Shown: positions 1-6,541 of the stretch, one piece after another
Numbering within the stretch: the stretch's first letter is position 1
Layout of the letters: each line of letters opens with the position of its first letter
NCBI GenBank assembly: GCA_036506275.1
Contig: DASXSB010000136.1
Coordinates: forward strand, 1 to 13,349
Source of the DNA: DASXSB01 sp036506275
GTDB taxonomy: Bacteria; Methylomirabilota; Methylomirabilia; Rokubacteriales; CSP1-6
DNA: 13,349 bases
Direction: 5' to 3'
Made by a program: the position numbers and the translations under genes
Notes under the pieces: model-generated
Databases searched by the model: none
What the model was told of the DNA's origin: nothing
Seen by the model: only the letters and a program-made list of their open reading frames with translations

Positions 1-510
1 GCCCACCGGGTTGACACCGTTCTCGCCCCCGGTGAGGTTCAGGCGCTCGATGGGGCGCCAGCCGCCGATCTCGATCGTGATGTCCCCGAGGTTCCGGATG
101 GCGACGGGAATGATCTCGCCGAAGCCGAGCGTGATGATGGCGAGGTAGTCGCCGCGAACGCGCAGGGTGGGGGCGCCGATGATCACGCCGAGGAGCGCCG
201 ACACCGCCGCCGCCATCCAGATGCAGAGCCAGAAGCTCCAGGCGTGGCCGTAGAGCGGCGAGCCGAGGACGGGCGAGTTCAAGAGGCCCATGGAGTAGGC
301 GCCGATGGCGAAGAACGCCGCGTAGCCGAGGTCGAGCAGTCCCGCGTAGCCGACGACGATGTTGAGGCCGAGGGCGAGGAGCACGTAGATCATGCCATCG
401 GAGACGGCGTGCACGGTTTGGATCCCGAGCGCGCGGTCTGCGAACGGGTACAGGACGATGGCGGCCGTGAGCCCCGCCCATCCGAGCACGCGGCCGGCGG
501 GCGTCGTCAC
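1..510 (-). CDS. livM: LivM-type ABC transporter permease (C-terminus beyond the left edge)
   Basis: Second membrane permease of a branched-chain amino acid/amide (HAAT) ABC importer; it would pair with LivH in the inner membrane. It was read directly from the minus strand. The 170 visible codons start at GTG 510, and the frame stays open to the left edge. A first hydrophobic segment lies at about residues 9-23. The family signature follows at about 40-75, with the pieces LLALGLNIVVGYAGLLDLGY and AAFFAIGAY. More hydrophobic segments and the conserved stretch RVRGDYLAIITLGFGEI lie at about 90-134. Roughly half of a usual LivM (about 330 residues) is present. GTG 510 overlaps the TGA of a 46-codon ORF (GTGA), so its translation is probably coupled. 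No ATG or GTG exists further upstream in frame before a stop. The family is clear; the exact start is less certain and the substrate is unknown. Confidence 0.9.
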   Translation of the reverse strand, partial: MTTPAGRVLGWAGLTAAIVLYPFADRALGIQTVHAVSDGMIYVLLALGLNIVVGYAGLLDLGYAAFFAIGAYSMGLLNSPVLGSPLYGHAWSFWLCIWMAAAVSALLGVIIGAPTLRVRGDYLAIITLGFGEIIPVAIRNLGDITIEIGGWRPIERLNLTGGENGVNPVG

Positions 511-647
511 CGGCTCACGGCGCGTCGCCGTGCATTCGCAATGGAGGCGGGGGCCCGCAGCAGTCTCACCGGAGACGCCCCACGAGGTGCGGAAGCGATG
601 ATCGCGACCGACACCACCACGGGCAGGATCTTATCGACGCTGGTCAC
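507..647 (-). CDS. Possible small membrane-like ORF between livH and livM (46 aa)
   Basis: Minus-strand ORF starting at GTG 647, four bases after the livH stop, and ending at TGA 507-509, which overlaps the livM start as GTGA. An AAGGTG Shine-Dalgarno-like sequence sits 7 nt before the start, inside the livH stop region. The predicted peptide begins with a hydrophobic stretch (KILPVVVSVAIIASA, about residues 6-20) and ends in an arginine-rich tail. I do not recognise a family. It may be a real small protein, a leader that feeds ribosomes to livM, or the remnant of an older livM N-terminus now out of frame. The following livM frame already contains a first membrane segment, so a sequencing frameshift is not needed to explain it. 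Coding status is uncertain. Confidence 0.35.
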   Translation of the reverse strand: MTSVDKILPVVVSVAIIASAPRGASPVRLLRAPASIANARRRAVSR

Positions 648-651
648 GCCC

Positions 652-1590
652 TCACACCTTGTCCGCCGTGCGCTCGCCGAGCAAACCCTGGGGGCGGAAG
701 ACGAGGACGAGAATCAGGATCGAGAACACGATCGCGTTGGTCCACCGCGCCGAGATGTACTGGTCGCTCCACGCGGAGAGGAATCCGATGAAGAGGCCGC
801 CGAGGGCGGCCCCCGGCATGTTGCCGATCCCGCCCAGCACGGCCGCCGTGAACGCGCGCAACCCGGCCTGGTACCCCATCCACCACTGGCCGATGTTGTA
901 GTACATCCCCTGGATGAGGCCGGCCGCGCCCGCGAGGGCGCCCCCGATGAAGAACGTGAGCACGATCGTGCGCTCCACGTTGATGCCCATGGCCGCCGCT
1001 GTCTCCCGATCCTGCGCCGTCGCCCGCATCGCCTTGCCCCACGTCGTGCGCGTCACGAAGTAGTGGAGTCCTACCATGATGGGAATGGTGGCGCCCACCA
1101 CGAGCAGATCCTTCGTGGTGACGAAGATCGCGGAGTCCACTCCGAACCACTCGCGCAGGATGTCGACGGAGGGAAAAACGTCGGGATAGGCGATGGGGGC
1201 CGGTCCCTTCCAGAGGAGGGCGACGTTCTCCAGCATGAAAGAGACGCCGATGGCGGTGATGAGCGGGGCCAGGCGCGGCGAGCGCCGCAGCGGCCGGTAG
1301 GCGGCGCGGTCGATGGCGACGTTGAGGGCCGCCGTCGTCAGCATCGTGAGCGCGAAGACGAGGGGAAGCACGGTCACGAGCTGCCAGAGGGCGAGGGTCT
1401 TGGTGGTGCCGAGCAGTGTGAACCACGCGAGCGAGATGAAGAGGCCGAGCATGAAGACGTCGCCGTGGGCGAAGTTGATGAGCTCGATGATGCCGTACAC
1501 CATCGTGTAGCCGAGCGCGATGAGAGCGAACACCGCGCCACGGGTGAGACCGTTGACCGTCTGCTGGACGAGGACTTCCCACCACTCCAT
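652..1590 (-). CDS. livH: LivH-type ABC transporter permease
   Basis: First membrane permease of the Liv/HAAT importer, 312 aa, a normal length for LivH (about 290-310). The N-terminal family block is at residues 14-50, with the pieces GLTRGAVFALIALGYTMVYG and LINFAHGDVFMLG. A cytoplasmic-loop motif that would contact the ATPases lies at about 189-206 (RATAQDRETAAAMGINVE). GGIGNMPGAALGG is at 253-265 and FRPQGLLGE at the C-terminus (298-306). Multiple hydrophobic segments fit eight or so membrane helices. The start is ATG 1590; the next start codons downstream lie inside conserved sequence. No clear Shine-Dalgarno precedes this start, and a strong hairpin ends 12 nt before it. It lies 47 nt after livK and just upstream of the small ORF and livM. 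The ligand cannot be read from the sequence. Confidence 0.96.
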   Translation of the reverse strand: MEWWEVLVQQTVNGLTRGAVFALIALGYTMVYGIIELINFAHGDVFMLGLFISLAWFTLLGTTKTLALWQLVTVLPLVFALTMLTTAALNVAIDRAAYRPLRRSPRLAPLITAIGVSFMLENVALLWKGPAPIAYPDVFPSVDILREWFGVDSAIFVTTKDLLVVGATIPIMVGLHYFVTRTTWGKAMRATAQDRETAAAMGINVERTIVLTFFIGGALAGAAGLIQGMYYNIGQWWMGYQAGLRAFTAAVLGGIGNMPGAALGGLFIGFLSAWSDQYISARWTNAIVFSILILVLVFRPQGLLGERTADKV

Positions 1591-1602
1591 GGCGCGGGCG
1601 TG

Positions 1603-1629
1603 GGGAGGGCCGGCGCCGCCGGCCCTCCC
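1603..1629 (-). promoter_or_regulatory. Perfect GC-rich hairpin in the livK-livH gap
   Basis: A perfect inverted repeat with 12-bp arms (GGGAGGGCCGGC and GCCGGCCCTCCC) and a 3-nt loop fills most of the 47-nt gap between the livK stop and the livH start. It would form a very stable RNA stem on the livK-livH transcript. No run of T follows on the minus strand, so it is not a canonical Rho-independent terminator. A known role for such stems after binding-protein genes is to protect the upstream mRNA from 3'-5' decay, or partly attenuate, so that the binding protein exceeds the permeases. That role is inferred here. Confidence 0.75.
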
Positions 1630-1637
1630 GCCAGGCC

Positions 1638-2906
1638 TTACTCGAGGATGGTCTCGAACTGGAACTTGCAGCCGAGCGGCGTGTCCGCCTTCATCACCTT
1701 GAAGCCCGACATGGTGTCGTAGTCGACGTCACCATTCTCGTCGAAGCTCCACTTGCCGTTGATCCCCTCGAAGTTCTTGGTGCTGGCGATGGCCTTGCGC
1801 ACCGCCTCCCGCTTCTCCGTGATGTCCTTGGCGCGCTCGATCTGCGGCGCCGCGCGCTTGATGGCGTCGACGATGACACGCCCGCCCTCCGCCGCGTACA
1901 GCGCATACGACGTGGGCTCCTTGCCGTACTTCGTCTTGTACGTCTCGTACGTCTTCGCCCCCACGCCGCGCATCTTCTCGAAGGGCAGGCCCGCGAACGT
2001 GATGCGCATGTCGGTGGCGAGGGCGGCGTCACAGGTGGCGCCCTTCAAGAGCTCCTCCTCGAGCAGTCCGTCCGGCCCCATGAAGCGGGTGCGCGGCGCC
2101 GTCAGGCCCACTTCCTTCATCTGTCGGATGACGACCTGGGCGCCCGTCTCGATGACGCCGCCGAGGTAGACGAGGTCGGCGCCGGAAGCGCGGATCTTGG
2201 TGAGGACCGGCTTCTGGTCGGGCTGCTTCCAGTCGATGCCCTCGTTGGCGACGACGGGAAGGCCGATCTTCTTCGCGGTCGCCTCGAACACGTCCGCGAT
2301 CCCTTTGCCGTAGAGCTCCTGGTCGTTGAGAATGTAGACCTTCTTGTAGCCGAGCCGCTTCGCCCACTTCGCCGCCACCGCGCCCTGAATGTCGTCGGCG
2401 GGGATGGGACGGAAGTAGTTCACGAACCCGCCCGGCCGATAGATCTCGGGCTCGCCCGGCGCCGCTCCCCGCTTCTTGGTGAGCCCGGGATACGTGTTGG
2501 CGGGCGTGACCTGCGCCATGTGGGCGCGGTTGGTGATCGGAATGGAGACCTTGGCCGCGCCCGAGTTGTAGGTGCCGATGTAGACGATCGCGAGCGGATC
2601 GGCCACGGCCTTGTTGGCGTTCTCCGCCTCTACCGCGCCGTCCCACTTTCCGGTCTGCGGCGAGGCATCGTCCAGGTTCACGACCTCGAGGCAGTACCCG
2701 GCCACGACGCCGTTGACCTCGGACACCGCGAGGTCGATGCCGTTCTTCATGCCGGTGCCTTCCGGAAGCATCGCTCCCTGCATCGGCCATGACGTGTAGA
2801 GCCGGAACTTGCCCTTCGAACACTGCCCCTGGGCGCCGGTGTCGGAGGCGAGCGTGACGACGGTGGCGAGCCCGATGGCGATTGCCGTGATGCGCGAGAC
2901 TCTCAT
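1638..2906 (-). CDS. livK: LivK-type periplasmic branched-chain amino acid/amide-binding protein
   Basis: Solute-binding protein of the Liv/HAAT importer, 422 aa, with the type I periplasmic-binding fold; it would deliver ligand to LivHM in the periplasm. A Sec signal peptide is visible: basic MRVSR, a hydrophobic core to about residue 20, and probable cleavage around residues 24-28 near GAQG. The mature start has the usual strand and ligand-loop pattern (FRLYTSWPMQGA, then GMKNGIDLAVSEVNG). IVYIGTYNSGAAKVSIPI at about 107-124 is the conserved ligand-loop block, and KVYILNDQELYGKGIADVF at 189-207 is the second-lobe signature. A good Shine-Dalgarno, AGGGAGG, lies 7 nt before ATG 2906. It is the first gene of the leftward unit and is divergent from the catabolic operon, which suggests it imports that pathway's substrate. 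Substrate is unknown; Liv paralogues bind amides, urea, aromatics and other compounds. Confidence 0.96.
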   Translation of the reverse strand: MRVSRITAIAIGLATVVTLASDTGAQGQCSKGKFRLYTSWPMQGAMLPEGTGMKNGIDLAVSEVNGVVAGYCLEVVNLDDASPQTGKWDGAVEAENANKAVADPLAIVYIGTYNSGAAKVSIPITNRAHMAQVTPANTYPGLTKKRGAAPGEPEIYRPGGFVNYFRPIPADDIQGAVAAKWAKRLGYKKVYILNDQELYGKGIADVFEATAKKIGLPVVANEGIDWKQPDQKPVLTKIRASGADLVYLGGVIETGAQVVIRQMKEVGLTAPRTRFMGPDGLLEEELLKGATCDAALATDMRITFAGLPFEKMRGVGAKTYETYKTKYGKEPTSYALYAAEGGRVIVDAIKRAAPQIERAKDITEKREAVRKAIASTKNFEGINGKWSFDENGDVDYDTMSGFKVMKADTPLGCKFQFETILE

Positions 2907-2928
2907 GCCTGGCCCTCCCTGATCGGGC

Positions 2929-2934
2929 TATGAT
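2929..2934 (+). promoter_or_regulatory. Weak candidate -10 element for the rightward operon
   Basis: TATGAT matches the sigma70 -10 consensus at 5 of 6 positions on the plus strand, but no convincing -35 lies 16-18 nt upstream. A second weaker candidate is TATGAC at 2968-2973. The eight-gene operon needs a promoter within 2907-3052 or upstream, and these are the only AT-containing candidates I see in a very GC-rich spacer. Low confidence; an activator-dependent promoter without a -35 would also fit. Confidence 0.2.
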
Positions 2935-2960
2935 GCGGCCCCTGGTTCGATGTGGCCGGT

Positions 2961-2990
2961 ATGAGACTATGACGGCTCATCCGTTGTCAA
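2961..2990 (-). promoter_or_regulatory. Probable sigma70 promoter for livK
   Basis: On the minus strand a perfect -35 hexamer TTGACA (2985-2990) is followed, after an 18-nt spacer, by TCTCAT (2961-2966; 4 of 6 matches to TATAAT). Transcription would start near 2953 and give a leader of about 45 nt before livK. This is the best promoter-like sequence in the divergent spacer. An alternative -10 with a 15-nt spacer (TAGTCT) is weaker. The call assumes an E. coli-like housekeeping sigma. Confidence 0.5.
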
Positions 2991-2993
2991 CGG
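2981..2993. promoter_or_regulatory. Candidate operator palindrome over the livK -35 box
   Basis: A perfect 13-bp palindrome, CCGTTG-T-CAACGG, is centred at 2987 and contains the whole -35 hexamer of the leftward promoter. It sits 60 bp upstream of the start of the rightward operon. The position suits a repressor site that could control both divergent units. No regulator gene is in the window, so the binding protein family is unknown. A 6-bp-arm palindrome can occur by chance, but its placement is suggestive. Confidence 0.4.
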
Positions 2994-3052
2994 CTCCGCC
3001 GTTCCGAGCGGCGCCTCCGTGCCGGCGGTGGGCGAGCGGTGAGGTGAGGACG

Positions 3053-3877
3053 ATGGCGGCACCGCGCGTGATCTACGAGGCCAAGCCGGGATCGCCACTC
3101 GGGGTCGACCGCGACTTTTACGCACGTCTCGCTGCTCCCGAAGGGCGCAAGCCGATCGATCGCTTCGTGGTGCCGCGGCGTTCCGGCCGCGCGTGGCCCG
3201 TCCGCGCCGGTCAGCTCTTCCGCATCGTCGCCGTGGAAGGATCTCAAGTCGCCGACCTGAACGTGTGGCATCTCGCGAATCCGCGCGAGCGCTTCTGGGC
3301 GTCGCGCACGCGCCAGCTCCAGCGCTCGCATCTCACCACGTTCGACCGCCTGTGGTCGTGCCTGCCCTACCTCCGTCCCATGCTCACGATCACCGCCGAC
3401 ACCGTCCAGTACGGCAAGGATGCCGACGGCGGCGGCTGTCACGACCTCCTCGGAACGCGCTGCGATCCCTACGTCCACAAGCTGCTCAACGGGGAGGAGT
3501 TCGACCTCTGCTGCCACTCGAATCTCGTGCGGGCGGTGGCGCCGTTTCGTCTCGCCGAGCTCGACGTGCACGACGTGCTCAACGTCTTCCAGGTCACCGG
3601 GCTCACGCCCGATGGCCGGTACTGGGTGAAGCCGAGCCCCGCCCGCGCCGGCGACTTCATCGAGTTCTTCGCGGAGATCGACGTCCTCGCCGCCATCTCG
3701 GTGTGCCCCCACGGCGATCTCTCCGTCCCCGTGTGGGGACCGAACGCCGGCGACGCCATCGCCACCTGCCGGCCGCTCGCGGTCGAGATCTGGGAGCCGC
3801 CGCGCGAGCTGCTCCGCGGCTGGACGCCGCCGCCGGTCTCGGACTACGCCGGCGCCCACGGGATGCGGCCGCAGTGA
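3053..3877 (+). CDS. DUF1989 protein, urea carboxylase-associated / carboxyguanidine deiminase-like, copy 1
   Basis: First gene of the rightward operon, 274 aa from ATG 3053. That start has GAGGTGAGG just upstream; the frame is open back to 2930, but that extension overlaps the promoter region and looks non-coding. The DUF1989 core runs from about residue 38 to 246: RAGQLFRIVAVEGSQVADLN at 51-70, GGGCHDLLGTRCDPY at 126-140 with the HD pair at 130-131 and Cys137, LCCHSNL at 152-158, and FAEIDVLAAISVCPHGDLSV at 206-225. Cys and His residues of these motifs form the metal site in the family. Members called UAAP1/UAAP2 were shown in other bacteria to be carboxyguanidine deiminases that work after guanidine carboxylase. 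No carboxylase is present here. The protein is longer than copy 2 at both ends and lacks copy 2's HxxC spacing. Its substrate here is unknown; deamination of an amidine or ureido intermediate is inferred. Confidence 0.85.
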   Translation: MAAPRVIYEAKPGSPLGVDRDFYARLAAPEGRKPIDRFVVPRRSGRAWPVRAGQLFRIVAVEGSQVADLNVWHLANPRERFWASRTRQLQRSHLTTFDRLWSCLPYLRPMLTITADTVQYGKDADGGGCHDLLGTRCDPYVHKLLNGEEFDLCCHSNLVRAVAPFRLAELDVHDVLNVFQVTGLTPDGRYWVKPSPARAGDFIEFFAEIDVLAAISVCPHGDLSVPVWGPNAGDAIATCRPLAVEIWEPPRELLRGWTPPPVSDYAGAHGMRPQ

Positions 3878-4479
3878 CATCGACGCGCCGGCTCGTCACC
3901 ATCCCCGCGCGCGGCGGCGTGGCCGCCCGCGCCCAGGCCGGGCAGCGGATCACCATCGTGAACACGCACGGCACGCAGGTCGTGGACGCGTGGGCGTTCA
4001 ACGCCCGCGACGTGACGGAGTGGATGTCGATGGAGGCGAGCCGGGCGTGGTTCATGAAGCTCGCCGCCGCCGTCGGGGATAGCTTCATCACCAATCAGCG
4101 GCGTCCGATCCTCACCCTCGTCGCGGACACGTCGGGCTGCGCGCACGACACGCTGATGGCGCCCTGCGACGCGCCCCGCTACGATCTCCTCGGCGTGAAG
4201 GGCTATCACGACAACTGCCGCGACAACCTGCACGCGGCCCTCGCCCAGCTCGGCATCACCATCCCCGCCACGCCGCCCTCGCTGAACGTGTTCATGAACA
4301 TCCCGTGGACAGCGGAGGGGCGCCTCGCATGGGGCGAGCCCGTCTCCACGCCGGGGAGCTACGCGGTGTTCCAGGCGGAGATGGATCTCGTGATCGCCTT
4401 CTCGGCGTGTCCGCAAGACGTGCTTCCGATCAACGGCCGCACCGGCGTCACGACGGAAGCCCACTTCCGGATCGAGTAG
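3874..4479 (+). CDS. DUF1989 protein, urea carboxylase-associated / carboxyguanidine deiminase-like, copy 2
   Basis: Second DUF1989 gene, 201 aa. I place the start at GTG 3874, which overlaps the TGA of copy 1 (GTGA); the same frame is open far upstream only as a shadow of copy 1. Domain landmarks: TRRLVTIPARGGVAARAQAG at 4-23, GTQVVDAWAFN at 33-43, TSGCAHDTLMAPCDAP at 86-101 (HD at 91-92, Cys98), YHDNCRDNLHAAL at 111-123 (His112, Cys115), PPSLNVFMNIPW at 134-145, and a closing block at 167-188 that includes QAEMDLVIAFSACPQDVLPI. This copy matches the family pattern more closely than copy 1, including the HDNC motif. In characterised systems two DUF1989 subunits act together as a deiminase, so copies 1 and 2 probably form a hetero-complex. 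The gene is followed after 13 nt by hyuA. Substrate is not determined. Confidence 0.87.
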   Translation: MTSTRRLVTIPARGGVAARAQAGQRITIVNTHGTQVVDAWAFNARDVTEWMSMEASRAWFMKLAAAVGDSFITNQRRPILTLVADTSGCAHDTLMAPCDAPRYDLLGVKGYHDNCRDNLHAALAQLGITIPATPPSLNVFMNIPWTAEGRLAWGEPVSTPGSYAVFQAEMDLVIAFSACPQDVLPINGRTGVTTEAHFRIE

Positions 4480-4492
4480 GAGCAGCGAGCGG

Positions 4493-6541
4493 GTGGGACC
4501 GGATCGTCGTGACGCGGTCACCACGGCCGGTACGTCCGCGCGCGTCGGCGTCGACGTGGGAGGAACGTTCACCGACCTCGTGGCGTGGGCGCCCTCCGGC
4601 CGCCTCACCGCGCTGAAGGTTCCCACCACCCCCGCCCATCCCGCGCAGGGCGTGCTCGCGGGGCTAGCCGCCCTCGGGGAGGCGGGCGCGCGTCCGGCCG
4701 CGCTCGCGCACGGGACGACCATCGTCACCAACGCGATCGTCGAGCGGCAGGGCGCCGTGGTGGGACTGGTCACGACCCGCGGGTTCCGGGACGTGCTCGA
4801 GATCGCGCGCCAGAGCCGGACCCACCTCTACGATCCTCGGCTCCCCGCCAAGCCGGAGCCGCTGGTGCCGCGACGCCTGCGGCTCGAGATCAGCGAGCGC
4901 GTGACGCACGACGGGAGCGTCCTCGCGCCCCTCGCCACCGACGAGGTGCCGGCGCTCGTGGAAGCGCTCCGGCGCGAGGGCGTGGAGAGCGTGGCCGTGT
5001 GCCTGCTCCACGCCTACGCCAATCCCGTTCACGAGCGCGCGCTCCGCGACCTCCTCACCGCGCACTTCCGTCACGTTTCGGTTTCGAGCGACATCAACGC
5101 GGAGTTCCGCGAGTACGAGCGCACGTCCACGACCGCTCTCAACGCCGCCGTCATGCCGCTCGCCGGCCGCTACATCGAGGAGCTCACGACCGCCCTCGGC
5201 CTCGAGGCCGGCGGAACGCCGTTGCGCTTGCTGCACTCGGCGGGGGGAATGATGTCGGTGGCGGCGGCGAAGACACGTCCGCTCTCGATGGCGGCCTCCG
5301 GCCCGGCGGCGGGCGTGGCGGCGGCCGCGCACGTCGCGCGCACGCTCGGTCTGCGCCGCGCCCTCGCCTTCGACATGGGCGGCACCACGACGGACGTGTG
5401 TCTCATCGCCGACGGCGTGCCCGAGACCTCCGCGCAGCGGCGGCTCGGCGGCCATCCCGTGCGCTTGCCGATGGTGGCGGTGGAGTCGATCGGCGCCGGC
5501 GGCGGTTCCATCGCGTACGCCGACGACGGCGGTGCGCTGCGGGTGGGGCCGCGCAGCGCGGGCGCGGTGCCCGGCCCCGCCTGCTACGGACAAGGCGGGA
5601 CGGAGCCGACCGTGAGCGACGCCAACCTCGTCCTCGGCTACCTGAACGCCGAGCGCGTGTACGGCGGGGGCGCCATCCGCCTCGACCGCGAGCGCGCGGA
5701 AGCGGCGCTGGCCGCACTCGGACGGAGGATCGGCCTCGCCGGCCTGGAGCTCGCGCACGGCGTGTTCGAGGTCGCCAATGCGAACATGCTGCGCGCGCTC
5801 CGTCTCGTCTCGGTCCAGCGCGGGTACGATCTCCGCGACTTCGCGCTCATCGCGTACGGCGGGGCGGGGCCGATCCACGCCGGCGCCCTCGCGCGTCAGG
5901 TCGGGATCAGCCGCGTGATCGTGCCCGTTCACTCCGGCGCCTTCTCCGCGCTCGGCTGCCTGGTGTCGCCGCTGCGCTACGACGCCGTGCAGACGTATCG
6001 CGCGCGGCTCGACGCATGGGACGGCAAGCCGGTGGCGGACCGCTTCACCGACCTCGAGGAGCGCTGCGCGGCGCCGCTGCTCGCGGAGGGTATCGAGGCC
6101 GCGCGCATCGCGCTCGGACGCAGCCTCGATCTGCGCTACGCCGGCCAGAACTACGAACTGGAGATCCCGTGGGACGGCGGCGACGTGGCGGCCCTGCGGG
6201 CCGCCTTCGAGACGCGGCACCGTCAGCTCTACGGCTACGCCACCGGGGAGAGCGTCGAGTGCGTCAACCTGCGCGCCACCGCGCGTGTGACGGAGGCGAC
6301 GGCCACCCTTCCGCGCCTGGAGCCACGCGGCGGATCGGAACTGACGGGCGAGCAGCCCGCGTTCTTTCCGGAGACGGGTGTCGTCACCCTCCGCCGCTTC
6401 GACCGCGTCGCCCTCGGGCCCCGCCGTCCCGTGATCGGTCCCGCCCTCATCGAGGACGAGTGGTCCACCACGCTCGTCTATCCCGGCCAGCGCTGCGTGA
6501 TGGATCATCACGGCAACTTGGTGCTCGAGATGGCGCCGTGA
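4493..6541 (+). CDS. hyuA: Hydantoinase/oxoprolinase family subunit A (HyuA)
   Basis: ATP-binding subunit of a two-subunit amidohydrolase family that opens hydantoins, N-methylhydantoin or 5-oxoproline with ATP hydrolysis; relatives are acetone and acetophenone carboxylases. The protein has 682 aa, a typical length. Phosphate-binding loops of the ASKHA fold are clear: VGVDVGGTFTDLV at 18-30 and AFDMGGTTTDV at 292-302. Other family motifs are HGTTIVTNAI at 73-82, SAGGMMSV at 249-256, ASGPAAGV at 268-275, and AYGGAGPIHAG at 454-464. The start is GTG 4493, with AGGAG overlapping the upstream stop codon 10 nt before it. Its TGA overlaps the hyuB start. It should form a cytoplasmic HyuA-HyuB complex. 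The substrate cannot be read from the sequence; the DUF1989 and molybdenum hydroxylase neighbours suggest a nitrogen heterocycle or ureido compound. Confidence 0.95.
   Translation: MGPDRRDAVTTAGTSARVGVDVGGTFTDLVAWAPSGRLTALKVPTTPAHPAQGVLAGLAALGEAGARPAALAHGTTIVTNAIVERQGAVVGLVTTRGFRDVLEIARQSRTHLYDPRLPAKPEPLVPRRLRLEISERVTHDGSVLAPLATDEVPALVEALRREGVESVAVCLLHAYANPVHERALRDLLTAHFRHVSVSSDINAEFREYERTSTTALNAAVMPLAGRYIEELTTALGLEAGGTPLRLLHSAGGMMSVAAAKTRPLSMAASGPAAGVAAAAHVARTLGLRRALAFDMGGTTTDVCLIADGVPETSAQRRLGGHPVRLPMVAVESIGAGGGSIAYADDGGALRVGPRSAGAVPGPACYGQGGTEPTVSDANLVLGYLNAERVYGGGAIRLDRERAEAALAALGRRIGLAGLELAHGVFEVANANMLRALRLVSVQRGYDLRDFALIAYGGAGPIHAGALARQVGISRVIVPVHSGAFSALGCLVSPLRYDAVQTYRARLDAWDGKPVADRFTDLEERCAAPLLAEGIEAARIALGRSLDLRYAGQNYELEIPWDGGDVAALRAAFETRHRQLYGYATGESVECVNLRATARVTEATATLPRLEPRGGSELTGEQPAFFPETGVVTLRRFDRVALGPRRPVIGPALIEDEWSTTLVYPGQRCVMDHHGNLVLEMAP

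Noticed and set aside
244..1722. 492-codon plus-strand open frame across the liv genes
   Set aside because: Low-complexity Glu/Arg/Asp-rich product, antisense to well-supported livM, livH and livK.
2930..3052. Upstream in-frame ATG (2930) as start of DUF1989 copy 1
   Set aside because: The extension overlaps the divergent promoter and candidate operator, has no ribosome site and lacks family-like sequence; ATG 3053 has GAGGTGAGG upstream.
4585..6537. A very long open frame in another plus-strand frame over hyuA, continuous with hyuB
   Set aside because: Composition is Arg/Ala/Gly-rich with no motifs; it is a shadow of strong G/C third-position bias. The HyuB homology begins only at 6538.
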